Assembly (NCBI RefSeq): GCF_000420425.1
Contig: NZ_ATUX01000005.1
Coordinates: 124,001 to 188,000, forward strand
Length of the DNA: 64,000 bases
Reading direction: 5' to 3'
Source: Schaalia vaccimaxillae DSM 15804
Lineage (GTDB): Bacteria > Actinomycetota > Actinomycetes > Actinomycetales > Actinomycetaceae
Both the position numbers and the translations under genes were made by a program. Positions 26,538 through 35,853 of this stretch are shown here, one piece after another. Below the pieces are notes generated by a model, which saw nothing but the letters and a program-made list of their open reading frames with translations, had not been told where the DNA came from and did not search any database. The stretch's first letter is position 1. The number at the start of each line of letters is the position of its first letter.

Positions 26538-28571
26538 TCAACGATTCTGCGTAGTTAAGTCAATATGGGCCACTCCGGTGAATCGCTCACCATTGAACAC
26601 AAGCTCGACTCCTTCGGGGATGTCGACATCAAGCCGGTTATGCGTAGCTACAACGCAGATGTCTCCAGTTGCTGTCGGAATTACGGCAGACGCCCACTCC
26701 AGTTCACCCAGGAGCGGATCGACTGTGAATTCGCGCCACCCTGGAGACAGGGGAGTAGCCCCCAGCACCAATGACGGTAACAGTTCTGCGGGTCCGGACG
26801 ACCAACCGTGGCACAGAGACTTACCGAAAGGCCGTCCATACATTTCCGTCGACGACTTACCGTCGAGGTCGAACTCTTCCCAGAAGGTTGCAGTATCGGG
26901 ACCGAGCATCGACCCCCACAGATGCAGCATCTGCGCAAGAGTCTCGGTTCGTGCACCCAGATGCGCAGCCGCCCGCAGCGACCATGCCCGCATCGAGGGC
27001 GTGCCCGAGGCCGTCGCCAAAATCTGCGTCAGAACACCAATGTCGTCGCTATCGTGGGGCAAGGAGGCCAGAGTCGCTAGGGTGTTCGCAAGAGGTACGG
27101 GTGCAGAAACACCATCGACGTACTCACGCCAAGCTTGTTTCATGGGATCCCAGGCAAGAGCGGACAAGGTTGAAGACACGGTGTGGGAGCACTGCTCCCA
27201 CTGCGGATCGGGAACCGAGCCGCAGGCAGCGACGACGCGGCTGGCCGCATTGAGAGCTGCGAACCACAAGGCTTGAAATGCGGTGGAGACTCGTTGGGGA
27301 TCCAGCGTTACTCCCCAGTCTAAGAAGACTCCACCGGGACCGGACTCTGGGAAAGAGTGCTGGTCCTTGACGGTGCGCAGTAGTCCGTCTTCGCCGGCGC
27401 ATTCCATCAGACCGTTCATCACCGATCGTAGGTCGGGCTCGACCTCGCGCAAGAACTCGACATCATCAAAATGGTCAAGGACCAGTGAAAGAGCGAATAT
27501 TCCCCACAGCGTGTAGTCAGCGATGCCATTGGCATACCCACGGCGCGAACGCAGCAGGGCATTGATCCCATCGCGAATGATCTGACGATCCCCAAAAGCG
27601 TAGGCGTTGGGCAAAATTGCCGAAGCATTGTCAGTCAGCCATGGGACGCGATCACGTTTAATACCGTCAACAACCAGCGTCTGCATGACGGTTCCCAAGG
27701 TTGTCGCGGCTACCGTCCACATACGCGTCAACTCGGGGTCGGAGCAGACGAAGGCTCCGCGGCGAGGGAACCGGCGCGTATGAGCCAAAACCTGAATTGA
27801 TTCAATGCCTGCGCCTTCGGCATGCGCGTAGAGAACAGCAAGGCGATGACGTGAAACCCAACGTCCCGGAGAGTCTTCGACAAGGTCTGTGCGTGCTTCG
27901 CCAGCAGCAGGGGCCGCTAGGGCTTCAGCTTTCGATTCGCCAACGGTCAATACAGGGGCGCTATCCGGCGAGCATTCAATGACAACCTGTCCCATTACCG
28001 GCAAGGGAGCCAAGAAAAGGCCGTCACCTTGCGGGGCCAACTCAATAGGGTTGACTGGCTCCCGGGCTGTATGCGGGGGCACGGACGACCCTAAACGCTG
28101 ATCTGCAAGCTCCCACGATGTTCCAAGCAGGCGTGTCTCGACTCTGACTGTCTCAGTTTGACCAGACAGAGCAATTGCACAGGGGCCACTGGCCGCCTCG
28201 ACTGTCAGAACTGCCTCGGAACCGGCCACAAGATTGTCCCCAACTTCTACGACCCTCCCGCCCACATCACGCACAGTCCCAGTGCTGGCCGCCAGTATGG
28301 CGCCGCCGTGACCACTGATCCGGAACTGGGCAGATCTTTCAGGAAGGACCGCGTTGACCGGATAGCACACGTGCTTCATTGTCCGATCGCTTTCGGTGAC
28401 CATCTCCTGTAGGGCTCCGCGCGCAAACTGGGCACGCGGATAGAACCATTGCAGTGCTGACTGGTCAGTGTGCTGGTCTGACGCCCCCTCTTCCTGGCTA
28501 CGCAAGCTCAACAGGGGGAGGGGGCAAAGATTCAGAATGTCGGCTCGACTTAGCGACGGCGGTGTAGTCAC
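26538..28571 (-). CDS. GH78-related alpha-L-rhamnosidase (short form)
   Basis: 677 residues, no signal peptide, GTG start overlapping the preceding stop by four bases. The N-terminal third is beta-rich; the (alpha/alpha)6 barrel begins near CSDPELTRMWTVAATTL and carries DGIKRDRVPWLTDN where classical GH78 has DCPQRDERLGWTGD, then YTLWGIFALSLVLDHFDD and GRPFGKSLCHGWSSGPAELLP. This variant motif is the normal one for the shorter six-hairpin rhamnosidase branch, so activity is likely but linkage may differ. It is co-transcribed with the larger GH78 gene upstream and probably handles a different rhamnosyl linkage of imported sugars (inference). No terminator is evident before the rhaD promoter region. 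Confidence 0.82.
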   Translation of the reverse strand: MTTPPSLSRADILNLCPLPLLSLRSQEEGASDQHTDQSALQWFYPRAQFARGALQEMVTESDRTMKHVCYPVNAVLPERSAQFRISGHGGAILAASTGTVRDVGGRVVEVGDNLVAGSEAVLTVEAASGPCAIALSGQTETVRVETRLLGTSWELADQRLGSSVPPHTAREPVNPIELAPQGDGLFLAPLPVMGQVVIECSPDSAPVLTVGESKAEALAAPAAGEARTDLVEDSPGRWVSRHRLAVLYAHAEGAGIESIQVLAHTRRFPRRGAFVCSDPELTRMWTVAATTLGTVMQTLVVDGIKRDRVPWLTDNASAILPNAYAFGDRQIIRDGINALLRSRRGYANGIADYTLWGIFALSLVLDHFDDVEFLREVEPDLRSVMNGLMECAGEDGLLRTVKDQHSFPESGPGGVFLDWGVTLDPQRVSTAFQALWFAALNAASRVVAACGSVPDPQWEQCSHTVSSTLSALAWDPMKQAWREYVDGVSAPVPLANTLATLASLPHDSDDIGVLTQILATASGTPSMRAWSLRAAAHLGARTETLAQMLHLWGSMLGPDTATFWEEFDLDGKSSTEMYGRPFGKSLCHGWSSGPAELLPSLVLGATPLSPGWREFTVDPLLGELEWASAVIPTATGDICVVATHNRLDVDIPEGVELVFNGERFTGVAHIDLTTQNR

Positions 28572-31252
28572 GATGCAGGTGCGTTGACTTCGACAACCGA
28601 AGGCTTCGTCACGGTGATTCGATATTCGCCATGGCTGACGCTTTCGGGAGCTTCGTCGCCATTCACGCAGACAGTCGATTCAGCGGTCACCGGCAGGTCA
28701 AGCATTGCTGTCACACCGAATGGGACTGTCAGCGCAACTTCAAGATCGCCTGTTTCTTGGACCTTCCAGTCGATTGCCAAGGCTCCGTAACCGGTGTCGA
28801 TTGCGGCTTTTGCTTGAGTTAGAGCCGATGAGGGGCGTGGACCAACGCGTACAGTGCGGTAGCCGGGTTCCACAGGTTCGAGGCCAGCAACGTTGCGGTA
28901 CACCCAGTCAATGACCGCGCCGTAGGCGTAGTGGTTGAAGGAGATCATGCCTCCCTCGTCGTCCTCCATTTCACCTGCATGGATGGATCCGTCAGGCTTG
29001 ATAGCGTCCCAGCGTTCCCACACGGTAGTGGCTCCTCGGTCCACCTGGTATAGCCAGGATGGGGCATCGCGACGCAGCAGCATCATGTACGCCTCTTCCC
29101 ACTTTCCGCTGTGGCTAAGAGCGAAGAGCACCAGAGGAGTTCCCAGGAATCCAGTGGCAATACGGCCCTTTTCGCGTCGCACCTCATCGGCGAGCGACTC
29201 AACGAGGGCGGCCCTCTCCGCCACGGGCACGATTCCGAACTCGAGACACATTGCTGCGCCTGTCTGAGTGCGGTGAGCGTCCTGGGACCAGCGTTGCCAC
29301 ACGGCGTCGGCGACGCGGTTGGCTAGTTCTTCACGAGCTTGGGCTTCGTCCTCGTTGCCAAGGATTTTCTCGGCACGCGCAAGGATGCGAGCGGATTCAA
29401 CGTAGAAGCAATTCGCCACGAACAGAGCTGGGGTCTTCGCATTCCACGGTTGTGCTGCCGGAGCGTCGGGGTCAAGCCAGTCGCCGTATTGGAAGGGTTC
29501 TTCGGGTAGTAACACCTCATGACCTGCACGGTTCTTGAGGTGATCGACCCACCGACGCATTGAGTCGAGCTGATCCGACAGGATTCGAGTGGATCCGGTG
29601 GAGACGTAGGTGGACCACGGCACGATGGTGGCGGCGTCGGCCCAACCGGCACGTCCCATATGGTTGATCTTTTCTCCACCCATGGAGACGTCGTCAGTCA
29701 AAATATTAGGGACCAGAGAGGCAACGGCTCCGTCCTCGTCCTGGGAAATTTCGACGTCACGCATCCACGATGCCCAGAAGGATTCTGCGTCGAAGAGTGT
29801 GTTGGCGGTGGCGGCAAAAGCCTGTGCGTCACCAGTCCAACCGAGGCGCTCATCTCGCTGGGGGCAGTCGGTGGGGATGGACACGAAGTTGTCGAGCTGG
29901 GACCACACGACGTTCTCATGGAAACGGTCGAGGGTGGCGTGCGAGCTGGAGAAGAGGGCACGGCGGGTCAAATCTGAGGAGATTGCTACCGCCGTAGCTG
30001 AGACGATTTCGACCGGGCCGGTCACATCCGCGTAGCGGAACCCGTGGAAAGTGAAGGCTGGCTCTAGGGTGACTTCCCCGTCTTCGCCCAGAATGTAGGT
30101 ATCGGTGGCTTTTGCGCTGCGAAGGGATGCAGTGTGGAGGCTGCCGTCAGGTTCGAGGACCTCAGCGTGACGCACCACGACCTGTGCGCCGGGTGCACCC
30201 TTGACAGTGAGAGCAACCCAGCCGGAAATATTTTGAGTGGCATCCAAAACGACAGGCTGGGATGCGTCCTTGGGATCTCCGGACAGAACATGCATGTCGA
30301 ATTCGTCAACGACTCGCACAGGGGGCGTGGGGCGAGGCTCGAAGACAGAGAGGTCTTGGTCGATGATCTGTACGGGCATCCACTGCGTGTCATCGAATTC
30401 GGGGGTTGAAGCGTCGGCTCCGTCAATCCGCAGATCAATGAGGGAACCGTCGTAGATGGAAGCGGAGCGAATCTGACCAAAGCCACCGGTCCAGCTTTCG
30501 TCGGTTTCAATGGTGACCGAAGAGCCATCTTCGGCGAAAATTTCGAGTTGGGCGATGGCGCCGGAACGGTCACCGTAGATTTCGGTGCGCGACGCAAACC
30601 CCATGCGGCCGCGGTACCAGCCGTCGGCGACAGTCAGTGAAATGGCGTTATCGCCGACGTGGATAAGGTCGGTGACATCGTATGTGTCGACGAGGATGCG
30701 GGTGTCGTATTCAGTCCAGCCGGGGGTGAGGTGAGCGTCTGAGGCGGCTTCTCCGTTGATGCGCGGACTTACCAGTCCGAGGGCGGAGAGGTAGAGGCGC
30801 GCTCGCACTGGCGTGAAGTCGAGTGAGAACGTCTTGCGCAGGATGGCGGTGGGGCCTTCGAGCTCAGAATCGATGCCGATCACTCGGGCTGTTAGGGATT
30901 TGGTGTCGAGGCCGGCTTCGATGCGAAGAGGATCAGACCAATTAGACCACCCCTGTTCGGTGGCGATGCGGACGCTGTAGTCGCGGCGCTCGCGGGCAAT
31001 GAAGGTGCCGGCTGGAGCTGCAACGTCGAGTGATTGGGCCGAGGCAATGGGTTCCTCGAGTGTCCACTCGGAGTCATTGGAGCGGTGGCGAATTTGGTAC
31101 CCGACTTGATGCGTTGAACCAGAGGTAGCGTTAACTGTCCAAGTCAGGCCGGTAGGAGCCAATGGTGTGCCGATGAGGGACTCATTGAATCGTGATGTTA
31201 GGGATTCGATATGGACTGTGTGGTCTGAGGATTCTTCAGTGGGCAGGTTCAT
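28568..31252 (-). CDS. Intracellular GH78 alpha-L-rhamnosidase
   Basis: 894 residues, no signal peptide. Ig-like N-terminal domain (GLTWTVNA), Bac_rhamnosid_N with LTPGWTEYDTRI and GWYRGRMGF, LDATQNISGWVAL domain, then the catalytic barrel with DCPQRDERLGWTGD and WLYQVDRGATTVWERWD, and the C-terminal beta domain with GYRTVRVGP. It is the complete standard set. ATG 31252 follows GAGGAGC. It starts a minus-strand pair with the shorter GH78 gene and is divergent from a CUT1 sugar importer; operator-like palindromes lie in the shared upstream region, so enzyme and importer are likely induced together. Confidence 0.94.
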   Translation of the reverse strand: MNLPTEESSDHTVHIESLTSRFNESLIGTPLAPTGLTWTVNATSGSTHQVGYQIRHRSNDSEWTLEEPIASAQSLDVAAPAGTFIARERRDYSVRIATEQGWSNWSDPLRIEAGLDTKSLTARVIGIDSELEGPTAILRKTFSLDFTPVRARLYLSALGLVSPRINGEAASDAHLTPGWTEYDTRILVDTYDVTDLIHVGDNAISLTVADGWYRGRMGFASRTEIYGDRSGAIAQLEIFAEDGSSVTIETDESWTGGFGQIRSASIYDGSLIDLRIDGADASTPEFDDTQWMPVQIIDQDLSVFEPRPTPPVRVVDEFDMHVLSGDPKDASQPVVLDATQNISGWVALTVKGAPGAQVVVRHAEVLEPDGSLHTASLRSAKATDTYILGEDGEVTLEPAFTFHGFRYADVTGPVEIVSATAVAISSDLTRRALFSSSHATLDRFHENVVWSQLDNFVSIPTDCPQRDERLGWTGDAQAFAATANTLFDAESFWASWMRDVEISQDEDGAVASLVPNILTDDVSMGGEKINHMGRAGWADAATIVPWSTYVSTGSTRILSDQLDSMRRWVDHLKNRAGHEVLLPEEPFQYGDWLDPDAPAAQPWNAKTPALFVANCFYVESARILARAEKILGNEDEAQAREELANRVADAVWQRWSQDAHRTQTGAAMCLEFGIVPVAERAALVESLADEVRREKGRIATGFLGTPLVLFALSHSGKWEEAYMMLLRRDAPSWLYQVDRGATTVWERWDAIKPDGSIHAGEMEDDEGGMISFNHYAYGAVIDWVYRNVAGLEPVEPGYRTVRVGPRPSSALTQAKAAIDTGYGALAIDWKVQETGDLEVALTVPFGVTAMLDLPVTAESTVCVNGDEAPESVSHGEYRITVTKPSVVEVNAPAS

Positions 31253-31315
31253 CTTGCAGCTCCTCGAATGGGTCCCAGTGCTTCTTTGCAGGGACGGTCA
31301 GTTGTTCATTTTTTA

Positions 31316-31329
31316 TTGAAGCGCTTTGA
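31316..31329 (-). promoter_or_regulatory. LacI-type operator before the GH78 pair
   Basis: TTGAAGCGCTTTGA, an almost perfect palindrome with core AAGCGCTT, 64 bases before the GH78 start. It matches the perfect copy at 31506-31517 on the other side of the divergent interval, so one repressor probably binds both. A clear -35/-10 pair for this direction is not obvious. Confidence 0.65.
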
Positions 31330-31466
31330 TTAGAATTGTGCAAGGGTTTCCCGAGTTCAGCCATCTGTTCTTCTTGGTTTAGATGCTTATTATTTGTTGC
31401 AATTGAGCGAAAAGAAGCAATCTTTTGCGTTCTGATCACAACGGAGAAACAAAATAGTGAGATCTC

Positions 31467-31517
31467 TTGACGCGAAGGAAAAACGATCCTATCGTACAAA
31501 TGCAATGAAGCGCTTCA
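31467..31517 (+). promoter_or_regulatory. Promoter and LacI-type operator of the CUT1 importer operon
   Basis: TTGACG at 31467-31472, 17 bases, TATCGT at 31490-31495. The perfect palindrome TGAAGCGCTTCA at 31506-31517 begins a few bases after the predicted start site. The core differs from the AACGTT sites at 7453 and 26478, which suggests a separate repressor, probably the LacI gene at 34,807. Confidence 0.8.
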
Positions 31518-31531
31518 ACTTCATGCTCGCG

Positions 31532-31551
31532 CCGTCCCAATGGAGGGACGG
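31532..31551 (+). promoter_or_regulatory. Small hairpin in the importer leader
   Basis: CCGTCCC and GGGACGG with a six-base loop, between the operator and the ribosome site of the binding-protein gene. It may protect the 5' end of the message. Confidence 0.45.
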
Positions 31552-31582
31552 TGTCAGCCCCCTAACGCACGAGGAAGACAGC

Positions 31583-32899
31583 ATGAGAATTCGTAAATCA
31601 GCCGCAGTGTTTACTGCAGCTGCACTCATTGGAACCATGGGACTGGCGGCTTGCTCCAACAATGGCAACTCCGGTGCCTCCGCAGACGGTGTCGCAAACC
31701 TGTCGATTTACATTGACTCAGATCCCTCGTCGATCGCCCTTTGGGACGCCCTCCTTGAGTCCTTCAATTCGTCGCACACCGATATTCAACTCTCCTACGA
31801 AACCCACCCCACGGGTTCTGAAGGTGACAACCTCGTCAAGACTCGTCTGGCTAACGGCGATATGAACGACGTGTTTTGGTACAACTCCGGATCCCTGCTC
31901 AAAGCCCTGAGTCCCGACAAGACTTTGATCGATCTGTCCGACCAGGCATGGGTCTCGAAGACGAACGACAACTGGAAGCAGGCGGCTTCGACCGAGAATG
32001 GCCTCTACGGCCTGCCCGTCGGAGTCTCGTTTGGCTTCGGCATGATCTACAACAAGGACATTTACAAGGAACTCAACCTTGAGATCCCTAAATCCTGGGA
32101 TGAGTTCATGGCGAACAACGAAAAGATCAAGGCTGCTGGAAAAGATCCAGTCGTCCAGACCTACTCGGATACCTGGACCTCTCAGGTCCCAGTCCTAGGT
32201 GATGCCGCGAACGTCCTTGCTGCAGATCCTGAATGGGCAGACAAGTACACCCACAACAAAGCGAAGTACGCTGACGAGCCCGCGCTGGCCGGCTTCCAGC
32301 ACATGCAGGATATTTTCGAGGCCGGCTACATGAACGCTGACTATGCGTCAGCCACCTATGATGACGGTGTACGCATGCTTGCCGAAGGCACAGCCGCCCA
32401 TTACCCGATGCTCACCTCCAACGTTTCTGCGACCATCGGCGCCAACTACCCCGAGGCCGACGCCTCCCTTGGTGTGTTCCCCATCCCCGCAGATGATGCT
32501 GCGAATACTACTTTGACCATTGGTACTCCCAACGGCATGTACATCCCCAAGACCACTGAAGGCGCCCAGCTCGAAGCCGTCTACAAGCTGCTCGACTGGC
32601 TCGCCACCTCTGAGGCGTGCGCTGTCGTGGGATCGGCTATCACCGTTGGTGGGCCCTTCGTGAACAGCGACTGCGAACTTCCCGATACCGCCACTCAGAT
32701 GGTTGGCGATATGGCTCCTTACTTCGAAGAGGGCGATACGGGTCTCGCACTTGAGTTCCTCTCACCCATCAAGGGTCCGTCGCTTGAGCAGATCACCGTT
32801 CAGGTGGGATCCGGTATCTCCTCGGCCGCAGAGGGCGCTGCCCTGTACGACCAGGATGTCCAGAAGCAGGCCCAGCAACTCGGTATCGAGGGCTGGTGA
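31583..32899 (+). CDS. Sugar-binding lipoprotein of a CUT1 ABC importer
   Basis: 438 residues, family-1 extracellular binding protein. Lipobox GLAAC (Cys 24) after a short signal peptide; the body has LLESFNSSHTDIQLSYET near the start, LPVGVSFGFGMIYNKDIYKE in the middle and a C-terminal GSGISSAAEGA segment common in the family. GAGGAAG lies before ATG 31583; the longer in-frame start at 31457 is in the promoter and is rejected. Two permease genes follow. Position between rhamnosidases suggests a rhamnose-containing oligosaccharide as ligand (inference). Confidence 0.92.
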   Translation: MRIRKSAAVFTAAALIGTMGLAACSNNGNSGASADGVANLSIYIDSDPSSIALWDALLESFNSSHTDIQLSYETHPTGSEGDNLVKTRLANGDMNDVFWYNSGSLLKALSPDKTLIDLSDQAWVSKTNDNWKQAASTENGLYGLPVGVSFGFGMIYNKDIYKELNLEIPKSWDEFMANNEKIKAAGKDPVVQTYSDTWTSQVPVLGDAANVLAADPEWADKYTHNKAKYADEPALAGFQHMQDIFEAGYMNADYASATYDDGVRMLAEGTAAHYPMLTSNVSATIGANYPEADASLGVFPIPADDAANTTLTIGTPNGMYIPKTTEGAQLEAVYKLLDWLATSEACAVVGSAITVGGPFVNSDCELPDTATQMVGDMAPYFEEGDTGLALEFLSPIKGPSLEQITVQVGSGISSAAEGAALYDQDVQKQAQQLGIEGW

Positions 32900-32913
32900 C
32901 CCATGTCTGATGC

Positions 32914-32945
32914 GCCGGGGCCGTACCCAGCCGGTCGGCCCCGGC
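32914..32945 (+). promoter_or_regulatory. Intercistronic stem-loop after the binding-protein gene
   Basis: Perfect 10-bp arms GCCGGGGCCG and CGGCCCCGGC with a 12-base loop between binding protein and first permease. Such hairpins are commonly found there and keep the binding protein in excess over the membrane parts by RNA stability or partial termination. Confidence 0.7.
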
Positions 32946-32964
32946 TCGCGGCACTGGAGGAAAA

Positions 32965-33906
32965 ATGACAACGACCACCCCAACATCGGCACCGATACAG
33001 CCAGAACCAATAGCAGGAAAGACGAAAACGAAGAAGCGCCGGGGATCCAAGCTTGATAGCTATTACCCGCTGTATTTCCACATCCCTGCGGGAATTTTCT
33101 TTATCGTCCTCTTCCTCATCCCTACGCTTGCGTCTTTCTACTTCTCGCTGAACCGCTGGACTCTCTTCGAGATGGACTTCATTGGACTCGATAATTTCGT
33201 CCAATTCTTCAAAGAGCCAGCGCTAGTAAAAGGCTTTATTAATACCTTCATCTACGCGTTCATTACCTCGGCAGCAAAGGTCGTCCTCGGCCTCGCCCTC
33301 GCGGTTCTGCTCACGTCGCAAGTGTTCGGACGCAACTACCTACGGTCCGTTGTCTTCTTCCCCGTACTCGTCTCCACCATCGGTGTGGGCGTCACGTGGA
33401 AGGTTCTCCTTGATCCCCAAGACGGCCTCGTCAACAGAGTTTTGTCGGTCATTGGTATTGACGGACCCGGCTGGTTAACTAACCCGAATCTCGCCCTTTT
33501 TTCTGTGGCCGGCGTTGACGTGTGGAAAGGCGTTGGCCTCGCGACTGTTATCTACATTGCTGGCATCGTCGCAATCCCGAAAGACTACGTGGAAGCCGCC
33601 AAGATGGATGGCGCCGGATCTTGGGAAATCTTCAAAAACATCACTTTGCCTCTGTCTCGGCCAGCCACAGTTACCGTCATTATCTTGTCTCTCATTGGTG
33701 GTTTGCGTTCCTTTGATCTCATCTGGACGATGACGCGGGGCGGCCCTGGATTCTCCTCTGACGTCATCGCATCAGTCATTTACAAGCAATACCAAGCTGG
33801 GTTCTACGGTCTATCCACCGCTGGAAACGTCGTCCTGTTCCTGGTGATTGCGCTCATCGTGATCCCACTGAACATCTGGCTGAATCGAAAGGCGGATAAC
33901 CAATGA
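32965..33906 (+). CDS. CUT1 sugar importer permease, MalF type
   Basis: 313 residues, six predicted helices after a charged N-terminal tail; EAA loop YVEAAKMDGAGSWEIFKNITLP, preceded by GLATVIYIAGIVAIP and followed by FDLIWTMTRGGPGFSSDV, all typical of MalF/UgpA-like permeases. GGAGG lies five bases before ATG 32965. It overlaps the next permease by four bases. Confidence 0.93.
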   Translation: MTTTTPTSAPIQPEPIAGKTKTKKRRGSKLDSYYPLYFHIPAGIFFIVLFLIPTLASFYFSLNRWTLFEMDFIGLDNFVQFFKEPALVKGFINTFIYAFITSAAKVVLGLALAVLLTSQVFGRNYLRSVVFFPVLVSTIGVGVTWKVLLDPQDGLVNRVLSVIGIDGPGWLTNPNLALFSVAGVDVWKGVGLATVIYIAGIVAIPKDYVEAAKMDGAGSWEIFKNITLPLSRPATVTVIILSLIGGLRSFDLIWTMTRGGPGFSSDVIASVIYKQYQAGFYGLSTAGNVVLFLVIALIVIPLNIWLNRKADNQ

Positions 33907-34760
33907 GCGCCGCAGTCACAGTCTCCGAAAATAAGAAAACGAAAAAAGGCCTGATCCCTGGGATCGTTGCGATCCTGGTTAGTGTTGTCGTTTTTATCGT
34001 CCCGTTTGTCTTCATCGTCCTGACGGCTTCAAAAACTCAGAAGGAAGCCTCGCTGCTTGACTTCTCTTTGCCCACAGAATGGGCGTTTGTTGAGAACTTT
34101 AAAACGGTCATCGCAACCCAGGACTATGTGATTATCCGAGCCTTCATTAACTCGGCGATTGTCACTGTTGCTGCTGTTGCTATCCAAGTAGTCCTGGGTG
34201 CGATGGTCGGATACGTCTTGCAGCGACGTAAGTCGAAGTGGAACCCGGTCATTAACCTCTTTGTGATGATGGGCCTGATCATTCCTCCGGCCGTCGTGCC
34301 GACTATTTGGGTGCTTGACGGGATCGGTTTATACAAGTCATTGGCCGGTTTAATTGCCGTACATGTCGCGTTTGGTTTGTCATTCTGCATCATGCTGTTC
34401 CGTGCCTTCGTTGCCACCATTCCCAAAGAGCTTGACGAGGCTGCTGTAATCGATGGTGCGGGTCCCCTTCGTCTGTTCTTTACGGTGATCTTCCCGCTGC
34501 TTCGATCAACTATTGTCACGGTCGTTGTGGTTCAGGCAGTGTCTGTGTTCAACGACTTCACCTACGCCCTGTATTTCTTGCCAGGAGCGGGAAATGAAAC
34601 TGTTCAATTGACGCTCTACAATTTCCAATCGCAGGGCTTGAATCAATGGAACCTCCTATTCATGGATGTCCTATTGATTACGATCCCCCCGCTCATTATG
34701 TTCATGTTCTTCAACCGTCAGATTCAAGAAGGCATGACGGCTGGAGCAGTGAAGGGCTAA
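33903..34760 (+). CDS. CUT1 sugar importer permease, MalG type
   Basis: 285 residues, six helices, EAA loop ELDEAAVIDGAGPLRLFFTV, C-terminal MFFNRQIQEGMTAGAVKG as in MalG/UgpE-like proteins. ATGA overlap with the upstream permease. No ATPase gene is present in this operon; CUT1 importers in Gram-positive bacteria often share one MsmK/UgpC-type ATPase encoded elsewhere, which is the likely situation here. Confidence 0.93.
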   Translation: MSAAVTVSENKKTKKGLIPGIVAILVSVVVFIVPFVFIVLTASKTQKEASLLDFSLPTEWAFVENFKTVIATQDYVIIRAFINSAIVTVAAVAIQVVLGAMVGYVLQRRKSKWNPVINLFVMMGLIIPPAVVPTIWVLDGIGLYKSLAGLIAVHVAFGLSFCIMLFRAFVATIPKELDEAAVIDGAGPLRLFFTVIFPLLRSTIVTVVVVQAVSVFNDFTYALYFLPGAGNETVQLTLYNFQSQGLNQWNLLFMDVLLITIPPLIMFMFFNRQIQEGMTAGAVKG

Positions 34761-34772
34761 GTCGTTTTGGTT

Positions 34773-34788
34773 CCCGAATACGTTCGGG
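34773..34788 (+). promoter_or_regulatory. Small hairpin before the LacI gene
   Basis: CCCGAA-TACG-TTCGGG between permease and repressor genes, a short stable stem that may dampen read-through. Confidence 0.45.
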
Positions 34789-34806
34789 ATGGAAGAGGAG
34801 AATTGC

Positions 34807-35853
34807 ATGCCTGCCGCAGTGGGAGGCGCCCCCAAACTACACGATGTGGCTGAAAGGGCGGGAGTTTCTTTGGGGACCGCATCCAATGTTCTCAACCACC
34901 CCGAACGTGTGTCGCCCTCGACCATTGACCGTGTGCGCCGGGCGATTGATGAGTTAGGTTTCGTGCGCAACGCAAATGCCAGTTCTCTTGCCGCAGGCGG
35001 TTCGGGCAGCATCGGACTAGTTGTCATCTCGCTGGCCAACTCGATGTTCGTCGAGGCGGCTAGAGGCGCTCAAGCAGCAGCTCGCAAAGCTGGACACAAC
35101 CTGCTTCTTGCTGACTCCGTCGACGACTTCCAAGCTCAAGGGGACAATGTCGACTCCTTTAACGAGGCGCGCGTGGCAGGTTTGCTCCTTGCTCCGATGC
35201 AGGATTCTGCCCACCACATCGCCAAGTTAAAAGCTCGAGGTGTTCCTGTTGTCCTTATTAACTATGACCAGGGTGACGGTGGTCAGTGCACCGTCGTCGT
35301 TGACAATGAGCATGTTGGATATATGGCTGTACGCCACATGATTGACATTGGGTGTCATCATATTGCATTCGTTGCAGGTCAAGACGAGGAATATCAACCC
35401 GTGCGGATGCGGCGTTCGGGGATCCATCGTGCTTTCGCCGAGTGTGGCCCAGAGGTAGTCTTCGAAGAGATTAACGTTGACAACATTAAGGAATCTAATG
35501 CTGTTGAGGTTGCACTGGAAATCTTAGATCGCCCCAGTCAGGACCGGCCAGATGGCATTATTGCGGTAACTGACGGGCTAGCCGCAAGCATCGTCAACAC
35601 TCTGTGCTCTCGTGGAGTGTCAATACCTCATGAAATTGCCGTCATGGGATGCGATAACAACCTCTTCGCATCTGACTGCGTTGTTCCGTTGACCAGCATT
35701 GCTATGCAGGGATATGCGATGGGCGAGGCGGCAATCAACCTGCTATTAGCAGAGATGGTTTCGGTCGATACTCATGTGCATCAGCGAACTGTTCTTACTC
35801 CTGAACTAATCGTTCGCAATTCGACTATGCGTCGGGAGACTACCTCTCGATAG
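34807..35853 (+). CDS. LacI-family transcriptional repressor
   Basis: 348 residues. HTH begins KLHDVAERAGVSLGTASNVL and continues NHPERVS; the rest is the two-lobed sugar-sensing domain (IGLVVISLANSMFVEAARGA, VAVMGCDNN-like and SIAMQGYAMGEAAINLLL segments). ATG 34807 follows GGAG; ATG 34789 is also in frame but has no site. It is the last gene of the importer operon and so self-regulated through the same promoter. The palindromes TGAAGCGCTTCA at 31506 and its relative at 31316 are its likely operators (inference). Confidence 0.9.
   Translation: MPAAVGGAPKLHDVAERAGVSLGTASNVLNHPERVSPSTIDRVRRAIDELGFVRNANASSLAAGGSGSIGLVVISLANSMFVEAARGAQAAARKAGHNLLLADSVDDFQAQGDNVDSFNEARVAGLLLAPMQDSAHHIAKLKARGVPVVLINYDQGDGGQCTVVVDNEHVGYMAVRHMIDIGCHHIAFVAGQDEEYQPVRMRRSGIHRAFAECGPEVVFEEINVDNIKESNAVEVALEILDRPSQDRPDGIIAVTDGLAASIVNTLCSRGVSIPHEIAVMGCDNNLFASDCVVPLTSIAMQGYAMGEAAINLLLAEMVSVDTHVHQRTVLTPELIVRNSTMRRETTSR

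Noticed and set aside
26538-28571. Inactive GH78 paralogue because the DCPQRDE motif is changed
   Set aside because: DGIKRDRxxW..D is the normal motif of the shorter rhamnosidase branch, so inactivity is not implied.
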